Shown piece by piece: positions 27,091 through 34,869 of a DNA stretch of 35,444 nucleotides. The number at the start of each line of letters is the position of its first letter. Within the stretch, counting starts at the first letter, position 1. Source of the DNA: Candidatus Chloroheliaceae bacterium (GTDB lineage Bacteria; Chloroflexota; Chloroflexia; Chloroheliales; Chloroheliaceae); the NCBI GenBank assembly GCA_013390945.1, contig JACAUC010000027.1, positions 1-35,444 on the forward strand, in the 5' to 3' direction. Below the pieces are notes generated by a model. The model was not told where the DNA came from. It saw nothing but the letters and a program-made list of their open reading frames with translations, and made no database searches. Both the position numbers and the translations under genes were made by a program.

Positions 27091-28500
27091 ATGGCACAGA
27101 TCAAATTTGGCACGGATGGTTGGCGAGCCGCTATCGCCGAAGATTACACCTTTGAGAATGTTCGTAAGGTCTCACAGGCTTTAGTAACTTATATGCAGGC
27201 GATAGGCCGGGAGAAAGATGGCTTGGTGGTGGGATATGATACCCGTTTCAACTCGGAACATTTTGCCGCAGCGGTAGCTGAAGTGGCGGCGGCCAACGGT
27301 ATTCATACCTATTTAACGCATAGCTTTACGCCAACTCCGGTAATCAGCCACGCGATTATCGAGAAGAAGGCTGGCATGGGTGCAGTGATTACCGCCAGCC
27401 ATAACCCCTCCACCGATAACGGCTTTAAGGTTAAGCCGCACTATGGCGGTTCGGCCTCCCCTGAAATTATCGCCGAAATAGAAAAGCGGCTAGATAGCGA
27501 AGTAAAGCGGATGCCCTTTAACCAGGCTCTCAAAGAGGGTTTGGTGGAGTATTTTGATCCGAGTGCGCCCTATTTCGCCCAACTTGGCCGAATGGTAGAC
27601 CTCGAAGCGATTAAAGCCGCAGATCTGACGTTGGTGGTAGATGCTATGTATGGCGCAGGTCAGGGCTATTTCCCCCGCATCCTGACCCCTGGTAATGTGA
27701 CAGTAGCCGAGTTACACGGAACCCGCAACCCCATCTTCCCCGGTATGCACAACCCTGAGCCCATTGCCCGAAATTTGGGCGAATTGATAAAGTTGCTGAC
27801 CGATAGCCCCAGCAGCGAAGTCGGGATTGCTAACGATGGCGATGCAGACCGGGTAGGAATTGTAGATGAAAATGGCCGCTTTATGAACCAGTTAGAGGTC
27901 TTTGCGCTCTTGGCACTCTATTTGCTGGAAGTGAAAGGCGAACGTGGCCCCATCATCAAATCGGTCTCCACTACCTCTATGGTAGACCGCTTAGGCCAAC
28001 TCTACGGGGTAGAGGTACACGAAACGCCCGTCGGCTTCAAATATATCGGCCCTAAAATGATGGAGACGAACGCCCTTATTGGTGGAGAAGAGAGTGGCGG
28101 CTTTGGATTTCGGGGTCATATTCCCGAACGCGACGGTATTTTATCCGGCCTCTTTATCGCCGATATGATGATTAAGCTCAAGAAGACCGCCAGCGAATTG
28201 CTCCAGTACCTTTTTGATAAAGTGGGTCCACACTACTACGACCGGATTGACTTACAATTTGAGCAGGGCAAGCGCAATGATATAATTCAGCACGTCCGCC
28301 ATAACCCGCCCAAAACCATCGCTGGAATACCCGTCATTCGACAGCACGACGAGGAGTTCAAGTACTACACCGAGGACGGAAGCTGGTTACTCATTCGCTT
28401 TAGCGGCACCGAGCCGATTCTGCGGGTCTACACCGAAACTATCGAGGAGGCCAAAGTGCAAGCCTTCTTAGACGAAGGCCGCAAACTCACCGGAGTTTAA
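27091..28500 (+). CDS. Phosphoglucomutase/phosphomannomutase
   Basis: An alpha-D-phosphohexomutase that moves phosphate between C1 and C6 of glucose or mannose, supplying sugar-1-phosphates for nucleotide-sugar synthesis. The four domains show their signatures: phosphoserine loop TASHNPSTDNG with Ser103, metal loop DGDADR (249-254: Asp249, Asp251, Asp253), sugar-recognition GGEESGGFGF and the phosphate-binding RFSGTEPILRVY near the C-terminus. GEESGG is the pattern expected for use of glucose and/or mannose phosphates. At 469 residues it is of normal bacterial length. The start ATG at 27091 follows AGGAGGG by about 14 bases. It could provide mannose-1-phosphate upstream of the Gmd step encoded 12 kb away; that link is inference. 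Confidence 0.93.
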   Translation: MAQIKFGTDGWRAAIAEDYTFENVRKVSQALVTYMQAIGREKDGLVVGYDTRFNSEHFAAAVAEVAAANGIHTYLTHSFTPTPVISHAIIEKKAGMGAVITASHNPSTDNGFKVKPHYGGSASPEIIAEIEKRLDSEVKRMPFNQALKEGLVEYFDPSAPYFAQLGRMVDLEAIKAADLTLVVDAMYGAGQGYFPRILTPGNVTVAELHGTRNPIFPGMHNPEPIARNLGELIKLLTDSPSSEVGIANDGDADRVGIVDENGRFMNQLEVFALLALYLLEVKGERGPIIKSVSTTSMVDRLGQLYGVEVHETPVGFKYIGPKMMETNALIGGEESGGFGFRGHIPERDGILSGLFIADMMIKLKKTASELLQYLFDKVGPHYYDRIDLQFEQGKRNDIIQHVRHNPPKTIAGIPVIRQHDEEFKYYTEDGSWLLIRFSGTEPILRVYTETIEEAKVQAFLDEGRKLTGV

Positions 28501-28592
28501 CCAACTTGCCAAGGCCGCCTCTTGCCCGATTTGTAAGAAGCGGCTCCGCCAGCCGATACTGCGTCTCTCTTGAGAAATGGCCCTTTCCTGTT

Positions 28593-28626
28593 GGAGTGCT
28601 GCGTCAACTGGTTGCCCTCAGTTGAT
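28593..28626 (+). repeat. MITE arm fragment
   Basis: GGAGTGCTGCGTCAACTGGT and the following bases to CAGTTGAT match the inner arm of the MITE at 23507-23538 with several changes. It is an isolated fragment, about 20 bases upstream of the next promoter. Confidence 0.5.
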
Positions 28627-28647
28627 CTTCCAATAGATCGCCTTTAA

Positions 28648-28656
28648 TGTTATAAT
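28648..28656 (+). promoter_or_regulatory. Extended -10 promoter of the Uma2 gene
   Basis: TGTTATAAT is a perfect extended -10, 33 bases before the ATG at 28690. No clear -35 is present. Confidence 0.5.
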
Positions 28657-28689
28657 TGGCTCGAATCTAGCAATAAGAGGAGAGGGAAA

Positions 28690-29508
28690 ATGACTCTAAA
28701 AATCAATCGGATTGCACGTTACTACGATAGTCATGAAATAGAGGGGGAAGAGTTGACCCAAAGTTTCGCCCATTATGCGGCCATTCAGGAGTTGATTGCC
28801 GTGCTAGAATGGCTCTTTGACGGAGAAACCGTCGGCATTGTCAGCAATGTCAACGTCTACCAAACCGAATATGAAAAGGAAAAACCCAAAAGCCCTGATA
28901 TAGCCGTCATCAGAGGTTTGGTAATAGAAGAACGTACTAGCGCGGATAATCCCAGCTATTGGATTGGGGAAGATGGGTCACCCCCTTTCGTGGCCTTTGA
29001 AGTTGCCAGCAAAGAGACTTGGCAAAATGATCTGGAGATTAAATCGGAAATTTACTTGAAGATAGGTATCCGTGAGTATTTTACCTTTGATCCGAATGAT
29101 CCTAGTGTCTGGACGGGTAATTGGCGGGAGGAGAACCGCTTAGTTGGTTGGCAACTTGATCCCATTAGCAGCGGTAAATACCGCAAACTTAAAAAAGATG
29201 GTGCTGGCAGGCTCTGGAGCGAGCAATTGCAAAGCTGGTTGATCGTGGAAGGACAGTACTTACGGCTCTATACCCGCGATGGTCAAAGACGGCTGACTGG
29301 CCTCGAGGCCCAAACGCAACAAGCCGTCCTAGAACATGCTAGGGCGGAGACCCAAGCACAACAAGCTACTATCGAACGCGCTAAAGCCGAAGCCGCCGAA
29401 CAGCAAGCCGCCCTCGAACGTGCCAAAGTGGAAAAGCTACTCGAACTACTGCGCCAAAAAGGGATTAACCCCAATGATCTAATTTTAGACCAATTACTTG
29501 TAGAATAG
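28690..29508 (+). CDS. Uma2-family (DUF820) putative endonuclease with coiled-coil tail
   Basis: A 272-residue protein with the PD-(D/E)xK-like Uma2/DUF820 fold in residues about 15-185: SPDIAVIRGL supplies the Asp, PPFVAFEVASKET the Glu-x-Ser/Lys part, followed by KIGIREYFTFDP. Uma2 proteins are plentiful in cyanobacteria and Chloroflexota; activity on DNA is predicted from the fold but biological roles are little known. The C-terminal part (about 205-260) consists of three 14-residue repeats, each beginning QQA and containing LE/IE-x-A-K/R-x-E, predicted to form a coiled coil and hence an oligomer, ending with a conserved-looking GINPNDLILDQLL. The ATG has GAGGAGAGGG 3 bases upstream. It is a single-gene unit flanked by MITE fragments. 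Confidence 0.85.
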   Translation: MTLKINRIARYYDSHEIEGEELTQSFAHYAAIQELIAVLEWLFDGETVGIVSNVNVYQTEYEKEKPKSPDIAVIRGLVIEERTSADNPSYWIGEDGSPPFVAFEVASKETWQNDLEIKSEIYLKIGIREYFTFDPNDPSVWTGNWREENRLVGWQLDPISSGKYRKLKKDGAGRLWSEQLQSWLIVEGQYLRLYTRDGQRRLTGLEAQTQQAVLEHARAETQAQQATIERAKAEAAEQQAALERAKVEKLLELLRQKGINPNDLILDQLLVE

Positions 29509-29528
29509 TATTGAATATGATGATTGTA

Positions 29529-29562
29529 GGAGTGCTGCGTCAACTGGTTGCCGTCAGCCGAT
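29529..29562 (+). repeat. MITE arm fragment
   Basis: GGAGTGCTGCGTCAACTGGT is identical to the fragment at 28593, then TGCCGTCAGCCGAT diverges. It lies 20 bases after the Uma2 stop and abuts the TPR fragment. Confidence 0.5.
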
Positions 29563-29573
29563 AAACGGTTGCC

Positions 29574-29693
29574 TTCACCACGCCTATCACTGATCTTTCT
29601 TGCAATAGCAAGGGCTTGTTGGATGTAGGTGATAGCCTCTTGCACCTTACCTAAATTCCGGTAAGCATTACCGAGGTTACATAAATTTCCGGT
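29574..29693 (-). pseudogene. Isolated TPR-repeat fragment
   Basis: One minus-strand frame reads a single tetratricopeptide repeat: TGNLCNLGNAYRNLG, then QEAITYIQQALAIARKIS and DRRGE. This is the standard repeat of multi-TPR regulators in this kind of genome. It has no start, no companion repeats and no extension into a gene. It is cut by a MITE arm on its C-terminal side (29529-29562) and by the inverted-repeat element at 29696-29820 on its N-terminal side. The sequence is a leftover of a deleted gene; the reading frame running on beneath the Uma2 gene is a shadow. Confidence 0.6.
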
Positions 29694-29695
29694 CT

Positions 29696-29820
29696 TAGGC
29701 AAGGTTCAAAAGCGGAGCCTTTAGCTTTACAATTCGGGTAACTTGACCGGAAATTTATTTCCGGTCGGGCCACCAATGAGTACCATCCTAAAGTGTAAAG
29801 CTGGTTTGAACCTTGCCTTA
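29696..29820. mobile_element. Small inverted-repeat element, family C
   Basis: The left end TAGGCAAGGTTCAAA (29696-29710) pairs with the right end (29805-29820). AGCTTTACA (29723-29731) pairs with TGTAAAGCT (29794-29802). At the centre GACCGGAAAT (29745-29754) pairs perfectly with ATTTCCGGTC (29757-29766). The element is about 125 bases long and non-coding. Its right end includes the stop codon (29818-29820) of the hybrid kinase gene. Confidence 0.6.
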
Positions 29821-31740
29821 GCTTGAAGGAACTTCTGCCTCCAACACCTCCCGAATCTTCTGCGATAACACACTGAGGGTGAAGGGCTTTTGCAAAAAAG
29901 CCAAGCCCGGATCTAACAACCCATGATGGTCAATCGCTTCTCTAGTATAACCGGACATATAGAGTATTTTCATATTTGGTCGAACAAGGGCTAATCGTTC
30001 CGCCAATTCCCGTCCACTCATTAAGGGCATCACAACATCGGTGAGCAAGAGGTGAATAGTATCCTCGTATTGTTCAGAGACTTGTAGGGCTTCGATACCA
30101 TGACTAGCCTCCAAGACAAAGTAGCCACTTTTTTGCAAAAGTTTACGCACTAAAGAGCGAATACCATCCTCGTCCTCTACCACCAGCACCGTTTCGCAAC
30201 CACGCGAAAGTCGGCTACTAGTAGGCTTCAACACCGCTGGTTCATCTGGATCACTTGTGATGGGCAGATAGATTTTGAAGATAGTACCTAGGCCCGGCTC
30301 GCTGTAAACCCAGATATGGCCTCCGCTCTGCCGAACAATCCCATAAGCGGTAGAAAGGCCCAAGCCTGTACCTCGGCCCGGTTCCTTGGTAGTAAAAAAG
30401 GGTTCAAAGAGATGAGAACGGGTTTCCAAGTCCATACCAACCCCTGTATCACTGATAGTCAACATGGCATATTGGCCGGGCACTACCCTTATATGCTGAA
30501 TACCAGAATCTTCATCCAACTTGATATTTGCGGTCTCCAAGGTAAACTTTCCGCCATTAGACATGGCATCACGGGCGTTAAGTGCCAGATTTAGAATTAC
30601 CTGCTGGAACTGGTTGGGATCAACCTTCACTCGTCCCAACCGGGAGCCTAGCGTAGTAGTCAACTCAATATCGTCTCCCATCACCCGCCGGAGGATACCA
30701 TCCATCTCCGTCACAATGGTATTTAGATCTAATACCTTTGGTTGCAGGGTCTGCTTGAGGCTAAAAGCCATAAGTTGCTGGGTAAGGGTAGAAGCACGTT
30801 GAGAGGCTTTTTGGAGTTGCTCCACCTCCTGCCGGAGTGGGTCGCCTTCACTGAGTTTATTGGAAAGCTTATTGCTGTAATCAAGAATAGAGGTTAATAA
30901 ATTATTGAAATCGTGGACTACTCCACCCGCCAGCCTGCCTACCGCATCCATCTTCTGGGCTTGGCGAAGTTGCTCTTCACTTTTGCGTAAAGCCTCCTCC
31001 GCCTGCTTACGCGGAGTTATATCCCGAAAGACCAACACTACTCCGTTAATATTTCCCTGACTGTCTTTAAGAGAGGCCAAACTATCTTCAATTGGCGTGA
31101 CTAGACCGTTTCTAGCAACCAACAACAAATTAGAACTTGTAGGTCGAGGAGAGTTAGCAATAGAGGTCGGGGTTTTACCATCAATGGTCTTGAAAACCTG
31201 CTTCAATTCTTTACCCACAGCCTCGGCTTGTGACCAACCGGTAAACTTTTCCGCTATCGGGTTGAGGTAAGTGATAAATCCTGCGGTATTGGTAGTAATT
31301 ACAGCATCCCCAATACTTTGCAAGACGGTGGTAAGCCATTGCTCACTCTCTTTTAACTTCCGTTCCACCTTATGTTTATAAAGGGCCATCTCCAAGGTAA
31401 TTTGTAACTCTCGTTCCTCGAAAGGTTTAAGGATATAACCGGAAGGTTCAGTAAGCTTGGCCCGTTGTATAGTATTATTATCCGCATAGGCCGTAAGATA
31501 GATTACTGGAATATCGAAGCGCACCCTAAGTTGCTCGGCAGCTTCAATACCATCCATTTCTCCTTTCAACATAATATCCATCAAGACTAAGTCCAAGTGG
31601 AACTTAGCCGCCTTTTCAAGCGCATCTGCACCCGAAGTAGTTATGACAGGTACAGCATAACCCAGTTCTTCTAGGGTAGTTTGTAAATCTAGTGCCACAA
31701 TACTTTCGTCCTCAACTACCATTATCTGTGTAGTTGCCAT
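29818..31740 (-). CDS. Soluble hybrid kinase REC-PAS-HisKA-HATPase-REC
   Basis: A 640-residue signalling protein without membrane segments. Order: N-terminal receiver (about 5-120, Asp55 in [15 protein letters not shown]), a PAS domain (about 130-250, [19 protein letters not shown], ending [13 protein letters not shown]), HisKA with [14 protein letters not shown] and His276, HATPase with [16 protein letters not shown] and [11 protein letters not shown], and a second receiver (about 515-635, Asp568 in [13 protein letters not shown]). The N-terminal receiver would accept phosphate from another kinase and control this one, making it a relay node. The ATG at 31740 has GAAGGAG at 9-base spacing. 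A possible small gene ends 4 bases upstream. The C-terminal end and stop codon lie at the edge of a repeat element, so its last residues may have been altered. Confidence 0.93.
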   Translation of the reverse strand: MATTQIMVVEDESIVALDLQTTLEELGYAVPVITTSGADALEKAAKFHLDLVLMDIMLKGEMDGIEAAEQLRVRFDIPVIYLTAYADNNTIQRAKLTEPSGYILKPFEERELQITLEMALYKHKVERKLKESEQWLTTVLQSIGDAVITTNTAGFITYLNPIAEKFTGWSQAEAVGKELKQVFKTIDGKTPTSIANSPRPTSSNLLLVARNGLVTPIEDSLASLKDSQGNINGVVLVFRDITPRKQAEEALRKSEEQLRQAQKMDAVGRLAGGVVHDFNNLLTSILDYSNKLSNKLSEGDPLRQEVEQLQKASQRASTLTQQLMAFSLKQTLQPKVLDLNTIVTEMDGILRRVMGDDIELTTTLGSRLGRVKVDPNQFQQVILNLALNARDAMSNGGKFTLETANIKLDEDSGIQHIRVVPGQYAMLTISDTGVGMDLETRSHLFEPFFTTKEPGRGTGLGLSTAYGIVRQSGGHIWVYSEPGLGTIFKIYLPITSDPDEPAVLKPTSSRLSRGCETVLVVEDEDGIRSLVRKLLQKSGYFVLEASHGIEALQVSEQYEDTIHLLLTDVVMPLMSGRELAERLALVRPNMKILYMSGYTREAIDHHGLLDPGLAFLQKPFTLSVLSQKIREVLEAEVPSS

Positions 31741-31744
31741 TCCA

Positions 31745-31930
31745 TTACGCTCCTTCTTTACCTTTTAGCATCGCAAAGGTAGTCTTGAACTGTGTTATAT
31801 GGGCTTCTTTGTTATAATTTGTTACTATAACTTGGTTAAAATTCCTTTTAGGTAATCTAGCTGAGCGGTGAGGAGGAAACAGCACTATTAACTTACCAGT
31901 TTCATCAACGGGAACAGGTTTAATCAACAT
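31745..31930 (-). CDS. Possible small protein coupled to the kinase gene
   Basis: A 61-residue open frame that I do not recognise. It ends 4 bases before the kinase ATG, with that gene's AAGGAG inside its last codons, the arrangement expected for translational coupling. The start chosen is ATG at 31930, with AAAAGG upstream; an earlier ATG at 31960 lies right against a hairpin (CGGAGT / ACTCCG, 31965-31980) that would block ribosomes. The protein is basic in the middle (HRSARLPKRNFN), and has no Cys, signal peptide or membrane helix. It could also be untranslated leader. Confidence is low. Confidence 0.35.
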   Translation of the reverse strand: MLIKPVPVDETGKLIVLFPPHRSARLPKRNFNQVIVTNYNKEAHITQFKTTFAMLKGKEGA

Positions 31931-32024
31931 AGAGGAACTACCTTTTCTCCTTGAATCCATCTCGCGGAGTCCTAACTCCGTGCTTTCAGTAAAGCAATCC
32001 TACAAGCCACACCAATCTTACTAA

Positions 32025-32033
32025 ATTGTACCA
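32025..32033 (-). promoter_or_regulatory. Extended -10 promoter, kinase direction
   Basis: On the minus strand TGGTACAAT (32033-32025) is an extended -10 with one mismatch. It would drive the small frame and the hybrid kinase. Between it and the first start lies the hairpin at 31965-31980. Confidence 0.4.
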
Positions 32034-32112
32034 AACAAATATTAAGAAAAAGCTTAAATTTCCACTAAGTTAGAGGGGTTTTTAGGGGTTGATTGGTCTT
32101 TCGCGGTGTGGG

Positions 32113-32141
32113 TTGACAAGGTAAGCGACCTGACCTAATAT
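32113..32141 (+). promoter_or_regulatory. Strong promoter in the gap upstream of the zinc-ribbon gene
   Basis: Perfect TTGACA (32113-32118), 17 bp, then TAATAT (32136-32141). Start expected near 32148. A tandem duplication of CATCTTAATC follows, then a 10-bp stem TTTCGCTTAC / GTGAGCGAAA (32178-32187 and 32228-32237, one G-U). No open frame with a ribosome site follows before 32519, so it may drive a leader or an RNA. Confidence 0.55.
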
Positions 32142-32307
32142 CATCTTAATCTAAAACTCATCTTAATCCTAAAACAATTTCGCTTACTCAAACGTATAAC
32201 TAGTGATAGAAAAATGATGCTACCTTAGTGAGCGAAAAACAATCGAGTGCCACCAACCACGAACACTTCCGAGGATGGATTAAAACTTCACTGAAAAGAC
32301 CCGGAAT

Positions 32308-32323
32308 TGTGAGCGGTCTCACA
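32308..32323. promoter_or_regulatory. Operator-like palindrome
   Basis: TGTGAG, CGGT, CTCACA: perfect 6-bp half-sites 4 bp apart. It lies 20 bases upstream of the extended -10 at 32343, a position suited to a repressor or activator. The half-site resembles LacI/GalR-family operators, which usually have a 2-bp centre. Confidence 0.4.
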
Positions 32324-32342
32324 TATTTCTAGCAAGTAAATC

Positions 32343-32467
32343 TGTTATAATGGAGTTGTCATCACTGAATCTGGTATTTCTTTACCAAAAATTTAGCTGA
32401 AAAGGGTCTCTTTAGGCAAAGCTATTTTAACTCACAACTTGCCAGATTGTGGCTTTGTTTTTTATCG
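32343..32467 (+). ncRNA. Candidate attenuator leader or small RNA before the zinc-ribbon gene
   Basis: An extended -10, TGTTATAAT (32343-32351), would start a transcript near 32358 that meets an intrinsic terminator at 32418-32464. The transcript has competing pairings: AATCTGG (32368-32374) can pair with CCAGATT (32443-32449), which overlaps and disrupts the terminator's inner stem; alternatively GGTA / TACC (32373-32386) forms a local hairpin and frees the terminator. A third hairpin, CTGAAAAG with TCTTTAG, lies between. This is the layout of a transcription attenuator; the gene starts 55 bases after the terminator. A stand-alone small RNA is the alternative. Confidence 0.45.
32418..32464 (+). 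terminator. Intrinsic terminator upstream of the zinc-ribbon gene
   Basis: CAAAGC (32418-32423) pairs with GCTTTG (32453-32458) and CACAA (32434-32438) with TTGTG (32448-32452), followed by six T (32459-32464). No gene ends before it on this strand. Confidence 0.65.
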
Positions 32468-32518
32468 TATCCAAACTGATCAATTTTTATTCTTAAAAAA
32501 GAAATGGGGTGAATTCTG

Positions 32519-32716
32519 ATGTCGTATCAGCATAAGCATGGCGGCCCACGCTGTGCAGGTTGTGGTCGACAGTTTGTTCCGCGCCAACTGCGCGATGGTT
32601 CTTGGTCTCAAACCTGCGGTCAAACTGCCTGTGTCGCGCTCTTTAACCGACGAAAAAGTACCGACAATAACCCTCGAACCACACCACGCCAGCCACAAAA
32701 GCTTGGCAATTATTAA
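32519..32716 (+). CDS. Small zinc-ribbon protein
   Basis: A 65-residue basic protein with one predicted zinc-binding site: CAGC (Cys12 and Cys15), then Cys33 and Cys38 after a loop containing DGSWSQTCG. The N-terminus has two further His. The tail (about 43-65) is basic and disordered. No enzyme domain is present; proteins like this bind nucleic acid or another protein, but the family is not one I can name. Real translation is supported by GGGGTG with 7-base spacing before the ATG at 32519. It is preceded by an attenuator-like leader and an operator-like palindrome, so it seems to be tightly regulated. The next gene is convergent. Confidence 0.7.
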   Translation: MSYQHKHGGPRCAGCGRQFVPRQLRDGSWSQTCGQTACVALFNRRKSTDNNPRTTPRQPQKLGNY

Positions 32717-32767
32717 TTTGCTTTGATCTACAGTTAACAATTTAATAAGGTCGAAAAGTTGAATAGA

Positions 32768-32836
32768 AAACTACAAAAGTCAGGATTATCTTTGTGAAAT
32801 AAATCGCAAATGACCTAATCCCAGCTTTTGTAGTTT
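32768..32836. terminator. Large cruciform, probable bidirectional terminator
   Basis: AAACTACAAAAG (32768-32779) pairs perfectly with CTTTTGTAGTTT (32825-32836). Inside, GGATTA pairs with TAATCC (32783-32788 and 32816-32821), and TTTGTG with CGCAAA near the tip. It sits between the convergent zinc-ribbon and AarF-like genes. T-tracts are short, so it could also be a repeat element. Confidence 0.55.
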
Positions 32837-32848
32837 ATCCGCAAAGAC

Positions 32849-34534
32849 TTAGCGAGGTGGCCCCGGCCGTCCCAAAAAGGAACTCAACTCTTTACGGTTC
32901 CTAAGTAAAATCACGCCAGAAAGAAAAAGAGTAGAACCTATTAGACTCGATACTATCCTCCGGTTAGAACGTTCGACCCGCTCCGCCGCTTCTTTAAGTG
33001 CCTGTGATTGGAACTGAACTTGCAAGCGTTCACTCTCCAGTTTTTCTAGGGCCAAAGTTAGATTACGCGGCAGGGTTAGTAAGCTCATCGCCGAACTTTG
33101 AAGCTGGCTACCTAACGGCGAATTGAGCAGACCCTTCAGGCTCTCGTTTAAACTTGGAGAGGTTCCATTTGTACTACTTGTACTACCTATCGCCCGGCCC
33201 ATCTCTTGAGCCACCAACCGTTCGATAAAAGGTTTGGCCTCCGCCACAAAGTCCAACTGAGGGCTAAGACGGGTACATAGCCCGATCAAAGTCTCGGCGG
33301 CTCGGCTCAGAAAGGAGAAATCGCCGGGGAGGTAGAGTGGCTGACTGTAGATAATATAACTGATCTCGTCAAAAATTTCGCGGTAATTCATCTCCTTCAA
33401 TTCGCCCAAATTATAGCCAATGAACTTTTCCAGAAAGAAAGAGACCGCCACCCGGATTTTATCCTTATCGTTTTCGCTCTTGATAAAACCAAGCCCACTA
33501 AAACTTTGAACCACCTTTTCCACATCCCGTGCCACGATCCCAAAAATCAGCTTGCGAAGCTGTACTCGCATCTCACTTGAAATTTCGCCCACCATCCCAA
33601 AATCCACAAAAGCCACCTCTGTACCATTGGAACCATTCCGCAGGAAGAGATTGCCAGGATGAGGGTCCGCGTGGAAGAAGCCATCAACCAAAAGTTGGTT
33701 AAGGTAGCAATTCGCCAAGATACGGGCCGCCTTATAGCGATCTATCCCCGCCGCGTCAATCTCCTCAAAGTTGGTTATCTTGTAGCCTACAATAAATTCG
33801 GTGGTTAGCACCCGCTTGCTAGTGCGCTCCCAATAGACTTTAGGCACGTAAACATGCTTGAGATTACGCAAATTCTCCTTAATTTTCTCGGCACTTTTGC
33901 CCTCCTGCACATAATCTAATTCCCGGCGCAAAGTCTGGTCGAACTCGCGAGCCACGCTTTTTAGGTCGGCGAATTTCCCCAAGTCGGTGCGACGTGAGAG
34001 AAAGTCTACTACCCGATTTAACGCTTCCAAATCGGCCTCTACAATCAAGTTAATTCCGGGCCGCAGCACTTTGACCGCCACCCGCGTACCATCCGGTAGG
34101 AGTGCCTCATGGACTTGACCGAGCGAAGCCGAGGCCAACGGAGTCTCATTAAATTCTAAGAAGAGATTTTCCAGCTTATCACCGAAATCCTTTTCGATTA
34201 AGGGACGCAATTCAGCAAAATCCACTGGCGGTACGGAATCTTGCAGCTTACTTAACTCTTCGATCCACTCATCCGGGAGTAAATCAAAGCGGGCACTCAG
34301 GTATTGTCCCACTTTTATCAAGACTCCACCCAACTCTAGGGCGGCATGGACAAAACGCTGCGCCCGCCGCCGATTACGGGCCACTTTACGTTTTTCCACC
34401 CATTTTTCACCAAGCAAGTTGCGTTGCGTCTTTTCCAGCAAAATATCAGATACCAACCACCGGAAAAGATTAAGTATTCGCTTGCGACGTTCTTTTAAGG
34501 CGACAATTTTTATCTCTTTATTTATTTTCTTCAT
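32849..34534 (-). CDS. AarF/UbiB-family (ABC1) atypical kinase
   Basis: A 561-residue ABC1-family kinase-like protein. It has the KxGQ motif (GVLIKVGQYLSARFDLLPDE), the Ala-rich loop ASASLGQVHEA in place of a normal P-loop, the ion-pair region TRVAVKVLRPG, the catalytic HADPHPGNLF and metal-binding DFGMVG. The last about 60 residues hold a Ser/Arg-rich coiled-coil-like part and one membrane helix (SLIGSTLFLSGVILLR). Known relatives are ATPases needed for ubiquinone or other isoprenoid-lipid metabolism; whether this host makes ubiquinone or menaquinone cannot be told here, so the lipid is open. No quinone-biosynthesis gene is adjacent. The ATG at 34534 lacks a clear ribosome site. It is a single-gene unit, convergent with the zinc-ribbon gene. 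Confidence 0.92.
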   Translation of the reverse strand: MKKINKEIKIVALKERRKRILNLFRWLVSDILLEKTQRNLLGEKWVEKRKVARNRRRAQRFVHAALELGGVLIKVGQYLSARFDLLPDEWIEELSKLQDSVPPVDFAELRPLIEKDFGDKLENLFLEFNETPLASASLGQVHEALLPDGTRVAVKVLRPGINLIVEADLEALNRVVDFLSRRTDLGKFADLKSVAREFDQTLRRELDYVQEGKSAEKIKENLRNLKHVYVPKVYWERTSKRVLTTEFIVGYKITNFEEIDAAGIDRYKAARILANCYLNQLLVDGFFHADPHPGNLFLRNGSNGTEVAFVDFGMVGEISSEMRVQLRKLIFGIVARDVEKVVQSFSGLGFIKSENDKDKIRVAVSFFLEKFIGYNLGELKEMNYREIFDEISYIIYSQPLYLPGDFSFLSRAAETLIGLCTRLSPQLDFVAEAKPFIERLVAQEMGRAIGSTSSTNGTSPSLNESLKGLLNSPLGSQLQSSAMSLLTLPRNLTLALEKLESERLQVQFQSQALKEAAERVERSNRRIVSSLIGSTLFLSGVILLRNRKELSSFLGRPGPPR

Positions 34535-34778
34535 TTTATTTATGCTATCAGCTTTTTAAATCTTTAACTATTCAGCCTAAATCACTTCTTCAGGTGAGAA
34601 GAAGCCCTCCTCATTCTGAATAATCAGCTTGGCTTTACAATAGACCTACCAAGTATAAGATTAAATTACCCGGTAGATATAAATTATTATACTCTACTTT
34701 TGTCTAAGCTTTGTATTAATTCCGGGGTGATTGTGGTAAGCCTCTTCCTGCTCAGAGTGGTTTCCAAACCTCTTAAAT

Positions 34779-34807
34779 TTGACCATAACGCTAACAGCCG
34801 CTATAAT
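34779..34807 (+). promoter_or_regulatory. Strong promoter of the monooxygenase gene
   Basis: TTGACC (34779-34784), 17 bp, perfect TATAAT (34802-34807). Start expected near 34814, giving a leader of about 56 bases. Confidence 0.7.
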
Positions 34808-34869
34808 AAGGCCCATCTTAGTCAAAATTGACTATAGTTGCTATAAGAAAGAAAGGAGCATCAGCAAGA

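Noticed and set aside
29283..29573. Continuation of the TPR frame beneath the Uma2 gene
   Set aside because: After the single TPR the translation is an antisense copy of the Uma2 coiled-coil repeats (Ala/Ser-rich), so it is a shadow.
32228..32332. 34-codon GTG-started frame in the regulatory gap
   Set aside because: No ribosome site; it overlaps a stem and the operator-like palindrome, so it is more likely non-coding.
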